Positions 62,450-64,000 of a stretch of DNA of 64,000 nt are shown in pieces. The first letter of the stretch is position 1; the number at the start of each line of letters is the position of its first letter. This DNA is from Laetiporus sulphureus 93-53 (lineage: Eukaryota; Basidiomycota; Agaricomycetes; Polyporales; Laetiporaceae), in assembly GCF_001632365.1 (NCBI RefSeq), contig NW_024468590.1:2633-66632 (forward strand), read 5' to 3'. Below the pieces are notes generated by a model that was not told where the DNA came from, ran no database searches, and saw only the letters and a list, made by a program, of their open reading frames with translations. The position numbers and the translations under genes were made by a program.

Positions 62450-62576
62450 TCAATGGCTGAGCAGGGAGAAAACGAGATCGCTGAGGTAACTGTTGCCGGT
62501 CAGTCATGCGAACGCCCTCAAATAAAAAACGGGGACACCGTACTCACTCGTCGCGAGTACTCTGCGTGAAAATCAT
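62450..62576 (-). promoter_or_regulatory. Spliced upstream ORF encoding an arginine attenuator peptide
   Basis: Reading from ATG 62576, 29 coding bases run to 62548. A 58-nt intron (62547-62490, GTGAGT..AACAG) follows, then 40 bases to TGA at 62452-62450. The product is 22 residues: MIFTQSTR then DDYLSDLVFSLLSH. Fungal CPA1/arg-2 leaders encode a 24-25-residue peptide with the core DY(I/L)SDH that stalls ribosomes when arginine is high; the yeast peptide also ends in SH. The core DYLSD and the final SH are kept. The usual Trp is replaced by Phe and the His after SD by Leu. The TGA lies 20 bases before the CPA1 ATG. Without splicing the ORF ends after ten codons, so splicing could itself set the response. 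Confidence 0.8.
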
Positions 62577-62892
62577 GTACGAGCGGGGTCGCTCAAATTG
62601 TAATGGAGACTTTAGCAAGGCGATGAAGAAGTGGGAAAAGTCTGACTGACTCGCTTCGCGCGCCTCATTTTTATTTTTCGCTTTTCTACACATGCGCGCA
62701 CCTTGAATTACGTCATCATGGCACGTGGGTCGCGTTCCATTGGCCTCAATTAATGGCTTGTACGCCCATTACAAACGCAATCTATGCTGCGTAACGTTTC
62801 GTTCTAATCTTCTCCAGTAAGCTCTTGGCGTCCTTGATGCGCCTCAGCGCACCAAACCAATCCTTCGCAGTCTGCATGATTATAAGCACACC
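62577..62892. promoter_or_regulatory. Divergent promoter of CPA1 and the BSD-domain gene
   Basis: About 316 bp serve both genes. TTACGTCA (62708-62715) resembles an ATF/CREB half-site pair and CACGTG (62722-62727) is an E-box. TGACTGACTCG near 62644-62654 is close to the Gcn4/Cpc1 site TGACTCA, which would suit general amino-acid control of CPA1. These are sequence matches only. Confidence 0.45.
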
Positions 62893-64000
62893 ATGAACTT
62901 CCTTGATGCATACGACATTACCGACTCCCCTACTGCTCTGCCAGGAGACCAGCCCGAGACCAGTCTGAACGAGGAGGTCTCTCAGGTCGTTGGGCAGCTC
63001 TCACGATTCTGGGGTGGCTTTAGGAAGCAGGTACGCACGCAGCCATGTCTGCGATCCAAACGAAACGAAGGAATGACGTTTTGTTGTGCACTGACAGAGC
63101 CAAGCTGTGATTGAAACAGCGCGCAAAGACTTAGGCGAGGTCGTCTCGCAGGCCCAGAAGGAGCTTAACAAGTTGACCACAGAGGCACCCGCAACCGGGT
63201 CCACAGTATCAGCTTCCGAAAGCAGCACCGAAGCAGGACCTTCGATAGAGACTCAAACAGACAAGGTGGACGACGTTTCAACGTCCGCATCAACATCAAC
63301 AATTGAGATCTCCAAGTCTCCGGATGATGCAGAGTCCACACCTACACCGTCGCAAACTGACAGCGAACAACCACCTGCCCAGCCCCAGACCCTCCTCGCT
63401 CGCCTCCAGGCGTCTCTCCCTCCTCAGCTCGTCTCTTCTGTTCAAGAACGCCTCCCCGAGTCGATCAAACACGCAAGCGCCAGCTCGCTCTCCTCCATTT
63501 CTCTCTCCGCACCCGACTTCGCGCAGCTCCGTAGCACCATCGCCACCGAGCTGCAAAAGGTCCAAGGTAGCAGCGAGGTGCTCCTACAACGCGTGCAGGG
63601 TAGTGGCGGGGAGCTTCTACAGCGCGTACAGGGCAGCAGTGAGGAGCTGCTACGCGAGGCGAGCGAGTTCCTCAAGGATGCTGTGCGCGTGGTCCCGCCC
63701 GAAGAGGGCACTTCCTCCGGCGTCGTATGGGATGGGACGGATGTGTGGATGATCCCGACGTACAGCACTGCCGAAGGCTCGAGTCCACGGTCGAGCACGA
63801 GCGACAAGGGGAAGGGCAAGGAACGGAGGTCGATGGACAGTATACGCGCTGCGACGCGCGCGGAGGCGCTGCTTACACAGTTGCGCCACGACCCAAACGT
63901 CGTCCGCGTCGACCCTGCTGCCGAGGGCAGACGAGATGCGGAAATGTACCGGGCGTGGTTTGAGAAGGAGGTAGAGCAGGCAGGCGGGATCGACGCCGAC
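62893..64000 (+). CDS. BSD-domain protein, N-terminal part (runs off the window)
   Basis: Exon 1 is 62893-63030 and exon 2 runs from 63098 to the window end; the 67-nt intron has GTACGC..ACAG. It starts MNFLDAYDITDSPTALPGDQ. Residues about 30-60 form an amphipathic segment (VSQVVGQLSRFWGGFRKQ) as in SYAP1/BSD proteins. A Ser/Thr/Pro-rich linker follows. Three near-identical coiled units (KVQGSSEVLLQ, RVQGSGGELLQ, RVQGSSEELLR) lie near residues 205-240. The BSD domain begins at EALLTQLRHDP and continues past VDPAAEGRRDAEMYRAWFEK with its conserved Trp-Phe pair. Proteins of this type act in signalling or membrane trafficking, but the exact role here is unknown. The 3' end lies outside. Confidence 0.85.

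Overview
The window looks like nuclear DNA of a filamentous basidiomycete, most likely an Agaricomycete. The genes are split by many introns of about 40-60 nt with GT..AG ends. The gene content also fits: a Mediator subunit 12, a mitochondrial-type arginine-pathway carbamoyl-phosphate synthase small chain, a FunK1-like kinase, a TET/JBP-like dioxygenase relic, a Plavaka/CACTA-like transposase relic and a chromodomain Ty3/Gypsy relic. No tRNA, rRNA or CRISPR array was recognised.

Region 1 (1-14.5 kb) is CpG-rich accessory DNA. It holds a tandem repeat (1-1650), a copy of a LINE 5' leader (1606-2118), and three minus-strand multi-exon genes in a row. These are an unrecognised gene truncated by the repeat (2091-4690), a SNF2-like ATPase (5526-10211) and a FunK1-like kinase (11565-13700). 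Each carries one in-frame TGA in an otherwise continuous frame; in the SNF2 gene a second splice acceptor avoids it. The spaces between the genes, and the one long intron, hold large hairpins and at least 14 copies of a ~20-bp near-palindrome around CGTACGTCC..GGACGTACG.

Region 2 (14.5-48.5 kb) is a CpG-depleted graveyard of decayed genes and transposons. It holds a WD40-like pseudogene split by a CACTA-like TIR element whose insertion site can be read to the base, a TET/JBP-like relic cut by a LINE, a RING-finger relic, a Plavaka-like transposase end, a chromovirus end with a dUTPase domain and its 3' LTR, a younger LTR, and several tandem repeats. Comparing copies shows CpG turned into TpG or CpA, the mark of cytosine-methylation decay.

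Region 3 (48.5-64 kb) is CpG-rich housekeeping DNA. It holds an unrecognised 3-exon gene (minus), MED12 (17 exons, plus), CPA1 (3 exons, minus) preceded by a spliced upstream ORF encoding an arginine-attenuator-like peptide, and a BSD-domain gene running off the end. MED12 and CPA1 converge; CPA1 and the BSD gene diverge from a shared ~300-bp promoter.

Exon models were joined by hand from reading-frame phase and splice consensus. All coding totals given are multiples of three, but no alignment or transcript data were available.
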